From positions 1 to 45,556 of the forward strand of contig CAYXRK010000013.1 of assembly GCA_964467615.1 (NCBI GenBank): a stretch of DNA of 45,556 nt, in the 5' to 3' direction. The number at the start of each line of letters is the position of its first letter. Position 1 is the stretch's first letter. Made by a program: the position numbers and the translations under genes. Under the pieces are notes generated by a model that was given only the letters and a program-made list of their open reading frames with translations, was not told the DNA's origin and ran no database searches. Below, one piece after another: positions 35,076-43,008 of the stretch. The DNA comes from CAYXRK01 sp964467615. Lineage in GTDB: Bacteria > Hydrogenedentota > Hydrogenedentia > Hydrogenedentales > GCA-2746185.

Positions 35076-35252
35076 GAATGGTTTTTGCGCTCGCGTTGGC
35101 TTCCGCCTGAATTGCGCCCGCGTACGCAACCTCCGGTTCGAGCGAGCGGAGGAATAGGCGCTAACAGCCCGTGGCAAGAGTCGTCGGTCTAGAAGACTAT
35201 CGTCTGTCGCCTGACTTCCCACGTATCGCGACCTCAAAACGCGACTAAACTC

Positions 35253-35302
35253 CGTCATTGCGAAGGAGCGCGCCTTTTTGCATGGCGCGCGTATGTGGCA
35301 AT
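35253..35302. repeat. CATTGCGA-type intergenic hairpin
   Basis: CGTCATTGCGAAGGA precedes a hairpin of GCGCGCC (35268-35274) and GGCGCGC (35284-35290), with an outer ATTGC/GCAAT pair closing it, then GCAATCT. This resembles widespread dispersed repeats beginning GTCATTGCGAG and ending GCAATCT that I recall from many bacterial genomes. It lies in the 248-base gap between two converging genes, which also holds a 6-bp CCTCCG/CGGAGG stem at 35130-35152. Confidence 0.6.
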
Positions 35303-35323
35303 CTTGACATTGGCCATGGGTCG

Positions 35324-35719
35324 CTAGAACGGCATCTTCACGGACGGCCCGTAGAAGAACTGGTCGGGGGCGCGGGGCTCCCAACGGTGCCGTTTTAGAT
35401 CGATGGTCTCGGTCTCGTCGAACCGGATGCCCTCGGCCTGGAGCATGAGCTTCTGGAGTATGGGCCGCTCGACTTGCGTGCGCGCGCTGATCTGCCCCTT
35501 CGAGTTGATGACCCGTTGCCACGGCACCGTCTTCGGGTCGCACGCGCGCATGGCGTAGCCGACCGCGCGCGCCGCCCTTGGCGCGCCGAGGATCGCGGCG
35601 ATCTGGCCATAGGTCATCACGCGGCCTCGCGGAATTTTCCGCACGATCCGGTATACCGCTTCGTAAAAATTCGCCGGTTCGTCCACGCTGGCACGTCGTT
35701 TCGATAATTTCTTGGGCAT
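35324..35719 (-). CDS. Alkyltransferase-like protein (ATL), inactive MGMT homologue
   Basis: 131 residues from the ATG at 35719. The fold is the DNA-binding domain of O6-alkylguanine-DNA alkyltransferase: FYEAVYRIVRKIPRGRVMTYGQIA, GAPRAARAVGYAMR (quoted in part). The active-site PCHRV is replaced by PWQRV (66-70), so Trp67 stands where the acceptor Cys should be. ATL proteins bind O6-alkylguanine, flip it out and hand the lesion to nucleotide excision repair without repairing it themselves. The basic N-terminus may aid DNA contact. It diverges from the peptidase gene at 35786. Confidence 0.9.
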   Translation of the reverse strand: MPKKLSKRRASVDEPANFYEAVYRIVRKIPRGRVMTYGQIAAILGAPRAARAVGYAMRACDPKTVPWQRVINSKGQISARTQVERPILQKLMLQAEGIRFDETETIDLKRHRWEPRAPDQFFYGPSVKMPF

Positions 35720-35785
35720 TGCGCAAGACCCCGTGTGAATGTACTGTGCGCTCACACTGTAGTAAATCCGAGAGGCGCTCGTCAC

Positions 35786-36775
35786 GTGTTGTCCGCCGCG
35801 GGATCATTTGCCCGATGGAATCCGCCCGCGCGGCGCGCGATCGCGGCCGTCTTCGCAGTGTGTCTCGCCAATGCCCGGTGCGAAGAGACGTTGGAACGAG
35901 GGCTGGCCCGTATTCACTTCGACGAAAACGAGCGCACAGACGCGGAAGAGTCGGCGAACGTCATCGAAAAGGGAATCGAACGTTACCGTTCACGCCTCGA
36001 TCCGGGACAAGACCCAATTGACGTGTACCTTTGCTCGACCCTTCAGGAGTTCTACGAACGCGGCGGGAACGCGTTGGGCGGGCGCGTTGAAGGCTTCGCG
36101 CGAGGACGCGAAGGGACCATCGTCATCCGCACGCGCGATGCGCTGGGCCCTTCGGCGAACTATCCTGCGGTCCTCCGTCACGAATTGTTGCACGTGCTTA
36201 TTGCGCGGAACGCGCGGGCTGGAACGGTCCCGCGCTGGCTGAACGAAGGCGTCGCGATGTTGCTCTCGGGCGAAGGCCGATGGTCTAACACGTTTCATCT
36301 CGCCAAGATGTATACGTCTGGCCGGGTGATCGAGTATTCGGAACTCGAAGGCGCGTTCGCCGCGCCGGGAAACGAAACGGAATTCGGCGACGCCTACGAA
36401 CAAAGTTTTTCGATGACGCGCCATCTGATGCGGCGAATCGGCGATGACACCTTCTGGCGCGTGTTTCGTTCCAAAGAAGTCGGCGACTTTGCGACCGTGC
36501 TCAAGCAAGAAACCGGCGTGAAATTGGAGCGAGTGTACGATGAATGGCGCGGATCGCTCTGGAAGGTAGCGGTAATTACCGCAGTCATTTCAGGCATTGG
36601 TGTGTTTCAATTCGGCGCGCTGTTATTGATAGCGGCGTGGTGGCGAAAACGCAGGAAGGCGAGGCGTATTATTCAAGCGTGGGGCGAAGATGATGAGGAC
36701 GATGACGTCATCTTACCGTGGCAGCTCGAAGGCCAGGAAGCCTCTTATCCCTGGGAGGACGACGATGACAGGTGA
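35786..36775 (+). CDS. Membrane-anchored HExxH peptidase (peptidase MA-like)
   Basis: 329 residues from a GTG at 35786, ten bases after AGAGG; an upstream start would overlap the divergent gene. A signal-like hydrophobic stretch (RRAIAAVFAVCLANA) opens the protein. The zinc site is H132-E133-L-L-H136 in RHELLHVLI, with a probable third ligand or Glu154 in PRWLNEGVAMLL, the gluzincin pattern. A membrane helix near residues 265-285 precedes a basic cluster (RKRRKARR) and an acidic tail. It should sit outside the membrane as an uncharacterised metallopeptidase. Its stop overlaps the next gene's GTG as GTGA, so the pair is coupled. Confidence 0.8.
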   Translation: MLSAAGSFARWNPPARRAIAAVFAVCLANARCEETLERGLARIHFDENERTDAEESANVIEKGIERYRSRLDPGQDPIDVYLCSTLQEFYERGGNALGGRVEGFARGREGTIVIRTRDALGPSANYPAVLRHELLHVLIARNARAGTVPRWLNEGVAMLLSGEGRWSNTFHLAKMYTSGRVIEYSELEGAFAAPGNETEFGDAYEQSFSMTRHLMRRIGDDTFWRVFRSKEVGDFATVLKQETGVKLERVYDEWRGSLWKVAVITAVISGIGVFQFGALLLIAAWWRKRRKARRIIQAWGEDDEDDDVILPWQLEGQEASYPWEDDDDR

Positions 36776-37779
36776 GCGGGCAAGCGGAGCATAAAGCGGT
36801 GGGTAAGGTGCGCGTGGCGATAATCGGTGCGCGTGGAATCGGGAAGTATCACGCGCGATGGTGGACGCTCGAGGGCGCGGAAGTGGCCGCGATCGCGGGC
36901 ACGTCCGAGGCGTCGCTCGCCGAGGCCGCCGAGGACCTGAAAGAGCGCATTGGTTTTTCGGGGCGTACCTACGCCAACATCGGCCAAATGCTCGACGCCG
37001 AGCGGCCCGATATCGTGGATGTCTGCTCCCCCGCTGATCGGCACGCGGCCCACGCGCAAGCGGCGCTCGAGGCGGGATGCCATGTCCTCTGCGAGAAGCC
37101 GCTCGTACTGGATCGCGCCAATCCCGGCGCGTCGATGCGCGAAGCCGGAAAATTGATCGCGCTGGCGCGAGGCCGCGGCCTCCGGCTCGGTGTATGTACC
37201 CAGTACGCGATGGCCGCGCGCTCCTTCACGCGCCTGATCGACAAATCGGGCCTCGGGCCGATCACGTATTTCAAGGCGCAATTGCACGCCCCCGCGAAGG
37301 GCCGCGCGCCCGACGCCATGCGCACCTGGCACGACCTCGGCCCCCATGTGCTGAGCGTGTTCCTCGCGATGTTCGACGGCGCGGAGGTCGAATGGAACAC
37401 CCTCGCGGCGCACTTCGAAGGCCACGGCGCGCGCGTGCTGTTCTCGGTGCTATCGCGCGACGGCCGTACGATTGATTGCGATCTCGTCACGCGAAACGCG
37501 ACTGAGTCTCCGCTCCACGTGCGGTATTTTCAGTTCAACGAGTATCCGATTAACGTGACCGAGGGACGAAGCGCGGAGGGAGACTATCGCGCCGCCATCG
37601 AGACGCGCGACGGAGTCCGCGAGGAAGACGATTTCATGCGCGTGCTCATCCGCGAGTTTCTCGAAGGCAAGACAGTATCGACTGAGGCCGCGTTGAAGAA
37701 CCTCGAATTGATGACAAGAATGGCGGAGGCCGGGCGGGCCGTGCTTAACGAGCAAACACGTCCACGGCCCGCAGAATGA
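36772..37779 (+). CDS. Gfo/Idh/MocA family oxidoreductase (cytosolic)
   Basis: 335 residues from a GTG at 36772 that overlaps the peptidase stop. The Rossmann motif is VRVAIIGARGIGKYHARWW and the family CEKPLVL marker follows. The C-terminal alpha/beta domain includes GPITYFKAQLHAPAKG and HDLGPHVLSVFLAMF with the Asp/His pair region. Such enzymes oxidise or reduce sugars or related polyols with NAD(P)H. There is no signal peptide, unlike the homologue at 43009. The 3' end overlaps the converging PspC gene by 35 bases. Confidence 0.85.
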   Translation: MSGQAEHKAVGKVRVAIIGARGIGKYHARWWTLEGAEVAAIAGTSEASLAEAAEDLKERIGFSGRTYANIGQMLDAERPDIVDVCSPADRHAAHAQAALEAGCHVLCEKPLVLDRANPGASMREAGKLIALARGRGLRLGVCTQYAMAARSFTRLIDKSGLGPITYFKAQLHAPAKGRAPDAMRTWHDLGPHVLSVFLAMFDGAEVEWNTLAAHFEGHGARVLFSVLSRDGRTIDCDLVTRNATESPLHVRYFQFNEYPINVTEGRSAEGDYRAAIETRDGVREEDDFMRVLIREFLEGKTVSTEAALKNLELMTRMAEAGRAVLNEQTRPRPAE

Positions 37780-38566
37780 TCCCCGCGGCGAGCGATCCGA
37801 TCCCGAACGAAATCACGACGGCATAAATCGCTAGACCCGCCTGCGCGATCCTGCGCCACGTGTAGTCCCAGTCATTCCGCAGCGGCATTGCGCTGAGAGC
37901 GGTCAAGGGCAACCCGACGAACAGCGTCCAAAACAGATATCGTCCTTGCCGCGGTTCAAGCCATCCGAATTTGCCGAGCAGCAGCGGCTCGTTCACAAGC
38001 GCGGCCCAGGCTTGGTCCGCTCCCCAAAACGCGGACCGGCCAATCGCGTAGAGACCGGCCGCCCACGCAGTCGTGACGAATAGACTTCGCGGTAGTTCCC
38101 ACCAATCGACATTCGGCCGTTCGCGCCCCGGGGCGGTAACGTAAAAGTTCAGGAACAGCCCCAGATACACCAACACAGCGATTGGGCCCGTCAAAAACCC
38201 GGCGGCGACAAACGCGACGCGCACCCAAATAGCTTCGATCGCGAAACGCTCCGCGAGCGTCGAACAAACGCCGAGCCAGCCAGACTCCGTCTCTTCCTGT
38301 TGCGGGAGCTGCGTCTCCCTCGCTTCCGGTGTCGCCGGTTGAGCACTGACAACCGGCGCCGCGCCATTCGCCGCTTCCCGCAGGACCCGCGCCACAAACT
38401 CGTCGCCGGGGGCCGAATTGCCGGCGGTTTCCAGCGAGCGATGGATGCTCGACTTTACATTCGCCAACGTGCGCGCGCGCTCTTCGGGCGGCAAGTTCTG
38501 GACCCGGCCCGCCACCTGTTTGAGGTAGCTCTGGACCATCCGTTCCTGGCGTTCGGTCAGCTTCAT
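37745..38566 (-). CDS. PspC-domain membrane protein
   Basis: 273 residues from an ATG at 38566. The first 65 residues form a helical cytoplasmic domain similar to the HAAS/DUF1700 type (QNLPPEERARTLANVKSSIHRSL, quoted in part). Residues about 95-140 are the PspC domain, GWLGVCSTLAERFAIEAIWVRV followed by a hydrophobic segment. Three or four further helices follow, ending near the C-terminus. PspC proteins are linked to envelope stress in other bacteria; a pspA or pspF partner is not seen here. Function in this organism is unknown. Confidence 0.75.
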   Translation of the reverse strand: MKLTERQERMVQSYLKQVAGRVQNLPPEERARTLANVKSSIHRSLETAGNSAPGDEFVARVLREAANGAAPVVSAQPATPEARETQLPQQEETESGWLGVCSTLAERFAIEAIWVRVAFVAAGFLTGPIAVLVYLGLFLNFYVTAPGRERPNVDWWELPRSLFVTTAWAAGLYAIGRSAFWGADQAWAALVNEPLLLGKFGWLEPRQGRYLFWTLFVGLPLTALSAMPLRNDWDYTWRRIAQAGLAIYAVVISFGIGSLAAGIILRAVDVFAR

Positions 38567-38755
38567 AGCGATTACCGCGCGGAGTATACCGAAGGGTAAT
38601 CGGCGCGCAAAGAATACCTTGAAGTTAAACGCAGCCGTTTGTTAGAGTTATCGGTCTGTCGCGCGGCCACGGATTGCGTGGATTGGGCCTCTGCGCGCGT
38701 CCATCTTTTTCTTCGTGGACGCCGGTCCGGTCGCGGCGCCCTCCCAGAAGAGACG

Positions 38756-39223
38756 ATGCAGAAAGGGAAACTTGTGTCCGAACGGACATTTGTCATGGTG
38801 AAACCGGACGGCGTAGGCCGGCGCTTGTGCGGCGAAGTGATTCGGCGTTTCGAGGCGAAGGGGCTCAAGCTCGTCGCGCTCAAGATGCAGATCATGGGTC
38901 AGGACCTTGCGAAGAAGCACTACGACGAACACGCCGCGAAACCGTTCTTCGGCGAACTCGTCTCCTTTATTACTTCCGGGCCGACGGTCCAGATGGTCTG
39001 GGAAGGCCCGAAAGCGGTCGAGGTCGTGCGCAAAATGAACGGCGCGACGAACAGCCAACAGGCCGACCTTGGCACGATTCGGGGCGACTACGGCATGACC
39101 GTGCAGAACAACATCATTCACGCGTCCGATTCTCCGGAAACGGCGCAGCGGGAAATAGCGCTGTATTTTTCAGCGAACGAAATACTTTCGTACAGCATGC
39201 CCGACGGGCATTGGGTCAGTTAA
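38756..39223 (+). CDS. ndk: Nucleoside diphosphate kinase
   Basis: 155 residues from the ATG at 38756; a GTG at 38774 gives the usual length more closely and follows AAAGGGAA, so it is a serious alternative. ERTFVMVKPDGVGRRL opens the ferredoxin-like fold and the catalytic His122 lies in NNIIHASDSPETAQREI. The enzyme transfers phosphate between nucleoside di- and triphosphates through phosphohistidine. It is cytosolic. A 29-codon ribosomal-protein-like gene follows after 21 bases. Confidence 0.95.
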   Translation: MQKGKLVSERTFVMVKPDGVGRRLCGEVIRRFEAKGLKLVALKMQIMGQDLAKKHYDEHAAKPFFGELVSFITSGPTVQMVWEGPKAVEVVRKMNGATNSQQADLGTIRGDYGMTVQNNIIHASDSPETAQREIALYFSANEILSYSMPDGHWVS

Positions 39224-39244
39224 TCGAATACGGAGGATTCCGCC

Positions 39245-39334
39245 GTGGCAGGTGGACGTAAGGTACGCCGCGCGAAGATCGCAAAGCACAAGCGCAAAAA
39301 AAAGCGCCGCGCGAACCGTCACAAAAACAAGTAA
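39245..39334 (+). CDS. Small basic bS22/mS38-like (AURKAIP1/COX24-domain) protein
   Basis: 29 residues from a GTG preceded by GGAGG at seven bases. The protein is almost entirely basic (MAGGRKVRRAKIAKHKRKKK then RRANRHKNK) and matches the bacterial AURKAIP1/COX24 domain, related to mitochondrial mS38 and mycobacterial bS22, which bind the small ribosomal subunit near the decoding region. It is too short for ordinary gene callers. Its placement after ndk and before DUF1844 may reflect transcription with ndk. Homology is judged by composition and the KHKRKK..R..RH pattern. Confidence 0.8.
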   Translation: MAGGRKVRRAKIAKHKRKKKRRANRHKNK

Positions 39335-39400
39335 TCGGTCGTGTGCCGGCGGGGCGGTGTGTGAGTGCCGCTCCGGCCGGATGAACGCCGGGAGCCGACG

Positions 39401-39901
39401 ATGGCGAACGAAGAACGCAAGATCATCATCGACGAGGGCTGGAAGGCGCAGGTCGAACGCGAGCGCGAGGAGGCCCGCGTTGCTTCGGCGTCTGTTGCCG
39501 GGCCGCAACCAGCCGCCGAAGTCGCCACCGCGGAGATCGACGATACGGGCGAAGCCGAACTCACGCCTGGCGAAATTGAGCCCGGCGAAATCGAACCGTC
39601 TTCGTTCGAGGGCCTGATTTCGGGCCTCGGGGCCCAGGCCATGATGGCGCTGGGCCTCCTCGTCGAGGAAGGCCAGAAGCAAGTTTACGTCGATCTCCCG
39701 CTGGCCAAACACCTCATCGACACGATGATGATGATGCGCGAGAAGACGAAGGGCAACGTGACGCAACAAGAATCCACCATGCTGACACGCATCCTCGCCG
39801 ACTTGCAGCACGCATTCGCCGCGCGCGCGCAACAGGTGCAGGAATCGGCCCTCCGCGGAAAGGGCGTTGACCCTCGAAATCTCAAGGGCGACCTTCGCTG
39901 A
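39401..39901 (+). CDS. DUF1844 family protein
   Basis: 166 residues from an ATG seven bases after GGGAG. The first 65 residues are low-complexity and acidic (EIDDTGEAELTPGEIEPGEI), and the DUF1844 domain follows: GLISGLGAQAMMALGLLVEE, VDLPLAKHLIDTMMMMREKTKGNVTQQES and LTRILADLQHAF (each quoted in part). The family is small, helical and of unknown function. It lies just after the bS22-like gene and may be in the same transcript. Confidence 0.85.
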   Translation: MANEERKIIIDEGWKAQVEREREEARVASASVAGPQPAAEVATAEIDDTGEAELTPGEIEPGEIEPSSFEGLISGLGAQAMMALGLLVEEGQKQVYVDLPLAKHLIDTMMMMREKTKGNVTQQESTMLTRILADLQHAFAARAQQVQESALRGKGVDPRNLKGDLR

Positions 39902-39985
39902 CTGGGGCCGGTGACACCCTCTCGGCCTTCCGGGTGTTAGACCCTCGAAGGCCAGGGCGTTTCCAATTCAACGCGATCAAGGGCA

Positions 39986-40013
39986 TTGACAGAAGCAGTG
40001 GAAGCGTTCTAGT
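39986..40013 (+). promoter_or_regulatory. Candidate sigma-70 promoter for the TolC-like gene
   Basis: TTGACA (39986-39991) is a perfect -35; TCTAGT (40008-40013) matches four of six -10 bases after a 16-base spacer. The transcript would start near 40020 with a leader of about 64 bases. Upstream, 39915-39955 can form a GGCCTT/AAGGCC hairpin without a T run. Confidence 0.5.
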
Positions 40014-40083
40014 GTCGCGGGCGGGGCGCCTGCAACTTTTGTGATCCGTGAGTTCGTCGTAAGTATCTCGCCGGGAGGAATCT

Positions 40084-41994
40084 ATGCGATTCGTAGCGTT
40101 TCTATGCGCCGCCATCGTGAGCGCCGCGTCATTTGCCGCCGACTCGGATGAAAAAGCCGGGAAGTTAGCGGTTGACCAGTGGGCCGAGCGCGAGGCAAAA
40201 CAAGAGGTCCTCCAACTGAGGTTGGCCCAGGCGGTAGCTGAAGCCAAAGACGCCGAGCCCGGACCGGCCGAAGGGCCCGCGGACCAATCCGCGACGCCCG
40301 CTGAGCCCGGGCAAAGGCCGACCATATTCGATGAGATTCAGATCGAGCTGCTCGATCTCGAACAGTTGGGCCGCGATGTGGACAAAATTATGCAAGGCGA
40401 ATCGGTACGTTTGACCTTGGACGATTGCATCGCGCTCGCGCTCGAGAACAACCACGATATCCAGATCGCAGGCTATGACCCGTTGAAGGCCAACGCGGAC
40501 CTCATCGCGGCGCGCGGACAATTCGATCCGGTAATGACCGGTACTCTGAGCTGGACCGATCTGCGGCAAGCCGCGAATCCCCAGACTGTGGCCTTCGGCG
40601 GAGTCACGCAAGTGGAGAGTTTTACTACCGACACCGAACTTAGGTTGTCGGGGCAGATGTTCTGGGGCACGCAGTACGATGCGCGGTTCCACATGGAGCG
40701 TGAAGAAGGCACGTTTAGTCAGTTCCTCGCCCAATATGGCGCGCGCGTAAGTTTGACCCTGACCCAGCCGTTACTTCGCGGCAGGGGAAAGAAATTCGTT
40801 ATGGCCCGTGTGCGGACCGCGAAAAACCTCGAAGCCATCGCGCACACACAGGTCGAACTGCAGGTGCTCACCACGATCGGCGAAGTAGTCAAAGCGTATT
40901 GGGACCTCGTCGGAGCGAACGATCGGCTTCGGGTGCGGCAAGAATCGTTGGCGGTGGCGGAGAGTCTCGTAGACATCACGCAACGGCGGCTCGAGATCGG
41001 CGTCGGCTCGGCGATCGAAGTGCTGAGCGCCCAGGCCGGCGTCGCGCAACGGCAAAATGACCTTATCGCCGCCCGCACCGCCATCGCCGATGCGGAGGAC
41101 ATTCTCAAGCGAAGCCTTGCCATGCGCGACGGCGACTACTTCTCCGCGAACCGAATCGTTCCGATGACCGCGCCGGCGTCGTTTACGTTTGACTGGGACA
41201 AGCAGTCGAGCATGGACAGTGCAATCGAGAACCGTCCCGAGATTCGCGGTGCGGCCCTTCAAATCGAGAACGCGAAAATCGAGCGCAGCCGCGCGCGCAA
41301 GAATACCCTGCCGCAGTTGGACGCCTCAGTTTCGTGGATCGAAGGCGGCCGCGACTTCAATCTCAACCAGGCGCTAAACGGGATCAGCCGCAAGCAGGAC
41401 GACATCTTGACCGTCAACATCATCGGTTCTCTTCCGCTCGGCAACCGCACCGCGCGCGCAAATTACCAACGGTCGAGGCTTACCATGGAACAGGCGGAAC
41501 TGACCCTCGTAAAGCTCAAGGACGATGTCATGATGGGCGTGTCCATCGCCGGCCGCAGTGTGTTGACCAGCCAGGCCCTCGAGCAGAGCAGCCGCCAATC
41601 GCGCCGTTTGCAGGAGGCGCATCTCCGCGCCGAACAGGCCCGCTTGGAATTGGGAACGACGACCACGCAAAACGTGCTCGACATCGAAGAGGACCTCATC
41701 ATCGCGCAGGTACAGGAACTTCAATCCACCATCAACGCGGAAAAGGCGCTCGTGGACTTACAAGTCGCCGAGGGCGTGCTGCTCAATAATCTCGGCATCG
41801 AGTTCGAAATGCCCAAGCCCGAGAAACCGGAGAGCACGATGGAAGTAATGCTCGATTGGGACGGATCTCGGCTCGACGAAATGTTCGGCAACAGCGATTG
41901 GGAAAGCGACGACGTGATGCCCGCGAAGGACGAAGCACCGGATGCTGACGCGCCGCCGGCTGAAGACGCCGAGATCAAAGTCGAGGACAAGTAG
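40084..41994 (+). CDS. TolC-like outer-membrane efflux protein
   Basis: 636 residues from an ATG after GGGAGGA. A signal peptide (MRFVAFLCAAIVSAASFAA) is followed by the paired outer-membrane efflux domains: TLDDCIALALENNHDIQIA begins the first, and long heptad-rich helices (RVRQESLAVAESLVDITQRR, AGVAQRQNDLIAARTAIADA) continue it. The second begins near MDSAIENRPEIRGAALQIEN. Beta-strand aromatic-rich segments sit in LSWTDLRQA and ASVSWIEGGRDF. The C-terminus is acidic and proline-rich, which is longer than TolC. It probably forms a trimeric channel for a type I secretion or RND pump, but no inner-membrane partner is coded beside it. Confidence 0.9.
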   Translation: MRFVAFLCAAIVSAASFAADSDEKAGKLAVDQWAEREAKQEVLQLRLAQAVAEAKDAEPGPAEGPADQSATPAEPGQRPTIFDEIQIELLDLEQLGRDVDKIMQGESVRLTLDDCIALALENNHDIQIAGYDPLKANADLIAARGQFDPVMTGTLSWTDLRQAANPQTVAFGGVTQVESFTTDTELRLSGQMFWGTQYDARFHMEREEGTFSQFLAQYGARVSLTLTQPLLRGRGKKFVMARVRTAKNLEAIAHTQVELQVLTTIGEVVKAYWDLVGANDRLRVRQESLAVAESLVDITQRRLEIGVGSAIEVLSAQAGVAQRQNDLIAARTAIADAEDILKRSLAMRDGDYFSANRIVPMTAPASFTFDWDKQSSMDSAIENRPEIRGAALQIENAKIERSRARKNTLPQLDASVSWIEGGRDFNLNQALNGISRKQDDILTVNIIGSLPLGNRTARANYQRSRLTMEQAELTLVKLKDDVMMGVSIAGRSVLTSQALEQSSRQSRRLQEAHLRAEQARLELGTTTTQNVLDIEEDLIIAQVQELQSTINAEKALVDLQVAEGVLLNNLGIEFEMPKPEKPESTMEVMLDWDGSRLDEMFGNSDWESDDVMPAKDEAPDADAPPAEDAEIKVEDK

Positions 41995-42009
41995 CGTCGG
42001 AGATCGCGA

Positions 42010-42177
42010 TCAGCCGATTTCGACCGCGCGGCCAGTACACGCGGAGTCGTACATCACCTGAATAGTCTCTATGGCGAATTCGCGGAACGTCTCGATCTCT
42101 CGCCGGGCATCATCTGCGAATATCGGCGTCATCTGCGGACAAAAGACCGACGACCCTTCGGTCCCACTAACGTTTCC
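42010..42177 (-). pseudogene. C-terminal remnant of a Gfo/Idh/MocA oxidoreductase
   Basis: An open stretch of 55 codons before a TGA at 42012-42010, with an in-frame stop immediately upstream at 42180-42178 and no good start. It reads PIFADDARREIETFREFAIE then TIQVMYDSACTGRAVEIG, the usual end of Gfo/Idh/MocA enzymes. It lies on the minus strand downstream of an exported phosphodiesterase gene, whose last codons it overlaps. The rest of that oxidoreductase is gone, so it is a deletion relic. An ATG within it would give 39 codons, but nothing supports its use. Confidence 0.65.
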
Positions 42178-42964
42178 TCAGAAGAAAGTCCCGCAGCATC
42201 GGAAGGTTGTCGGCGTTGATTAGGTCGACGCCCGCACCGTACAACGCGTCCCAGAGCGCCTCATCGTGCGGAATGGCCCAAAACCGCACCTTGCGTCCTT
42301 CGGCATGCGCCCGTTTCACCATCGACTCCAGTTTTGCCCGTTCGTCGTCCGGCATCGGCGTCTCGCGGCCTCGCCAGCGAAAGAGCGGCGTCCAACTTTG
42401 GCTCACCAGCGGTATGAACGCGCTCGAAGCGCCGCCGCCCAGGTCCTCGGGCCGGCCGTCGTAGGCCGCAAGGTGGACCGCTTCCGCCTCCATCATCACT
42501 CGCGGACGGTTTCCGGAAACGATCACGCGCACCGCGCGCTTCGTAATCGTGCCGTCGTTCGTGAACGAGGTGAGCATTTCCGCATACCGCTCGAGCGCGC
42601 CGCGCAGCGCCGTGTAAGTCTCTTCCGCGCCGCTCTTGATGTCCACGAGCAATAGGACTTCGGGGCCGTCCTTGTACACCCGCCCGCCGTTCGCGCGCGC
42701 GCGCTCAAGCAACGGATCGAGGTACAACTTCTGGAGCGTGTTCCCCGGTGTCGCCTTATCGCGATCATGCGCGACGAGCAACTCGCCCGCGACAAGCCAG
42801 ATGTCCGCCTCGACGCTGCAAAAACCATTGTCCAGCGCGTCGAGCAGCGGCCGCTCATGTTCGTAATCGTTGTGTGCGTGGGCGTGCTCGAGCGGGACAA
42901 CGTCAGCGGCGAATGACGCCGCCGCGTCGAGCAGTATCGCCGCGATCACGATTGGGAATCGCAT
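42167..42964 (-). CDS. Exported AIM6-like PI-PLC/GDPD-superfamily protein
   Basis: 265 residues from the ATG at 42964; earlier starts add an odd arginine-rich leader. The signal peptide is MRFPIVIAAILLDAAASFA. HAHNDYEHERPL (His31), SVEADIWLV (Glu52, Asp54) and LLVAHDRD (His66) form the catalytic pattern of the glycerophosphodiesterase/PI-PLC TIM-barrel superfamily, closest to the AIM6 branch. WAIPHDEALWDALYGAGVDLINADN completes the barrel (quoted in part). It would hydrolyse a phosphodiester outside the cytoplasm; the substrate is unknown. It follows the Tat-exported Gfo/Idh/MocA gene by 44 bases. Confidence 0.85.
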   Translation of the reverse strand: MRFPIVIAAILLDAAASFAADVVPLEHAHAHNDYEHERPLLDALDNGFCSVEADIWLVAGELLVAHDRDKATPGNTLQKLYLDPLLERARANGGRVYKDGPEVLLLVDIKSGAEETYTALRGALERYAEMLTSFTNDGTITKRAVRVIVSGNRPRVMMEAEAVHLAAYDGRPEDLGGGASSAFIPLVSQSWTPLFRWRGRETPMPDDERAKLESMVKRAHAEGRKVRFWAIPHDEALWDALYGAGVDLINADNLPMLRDFLLRKR

Positions 42965-43008
42965 CGTTATCACCCGCCCCGTCTTGGACGCGTTCGAGTT
43001 CGTTCGGC

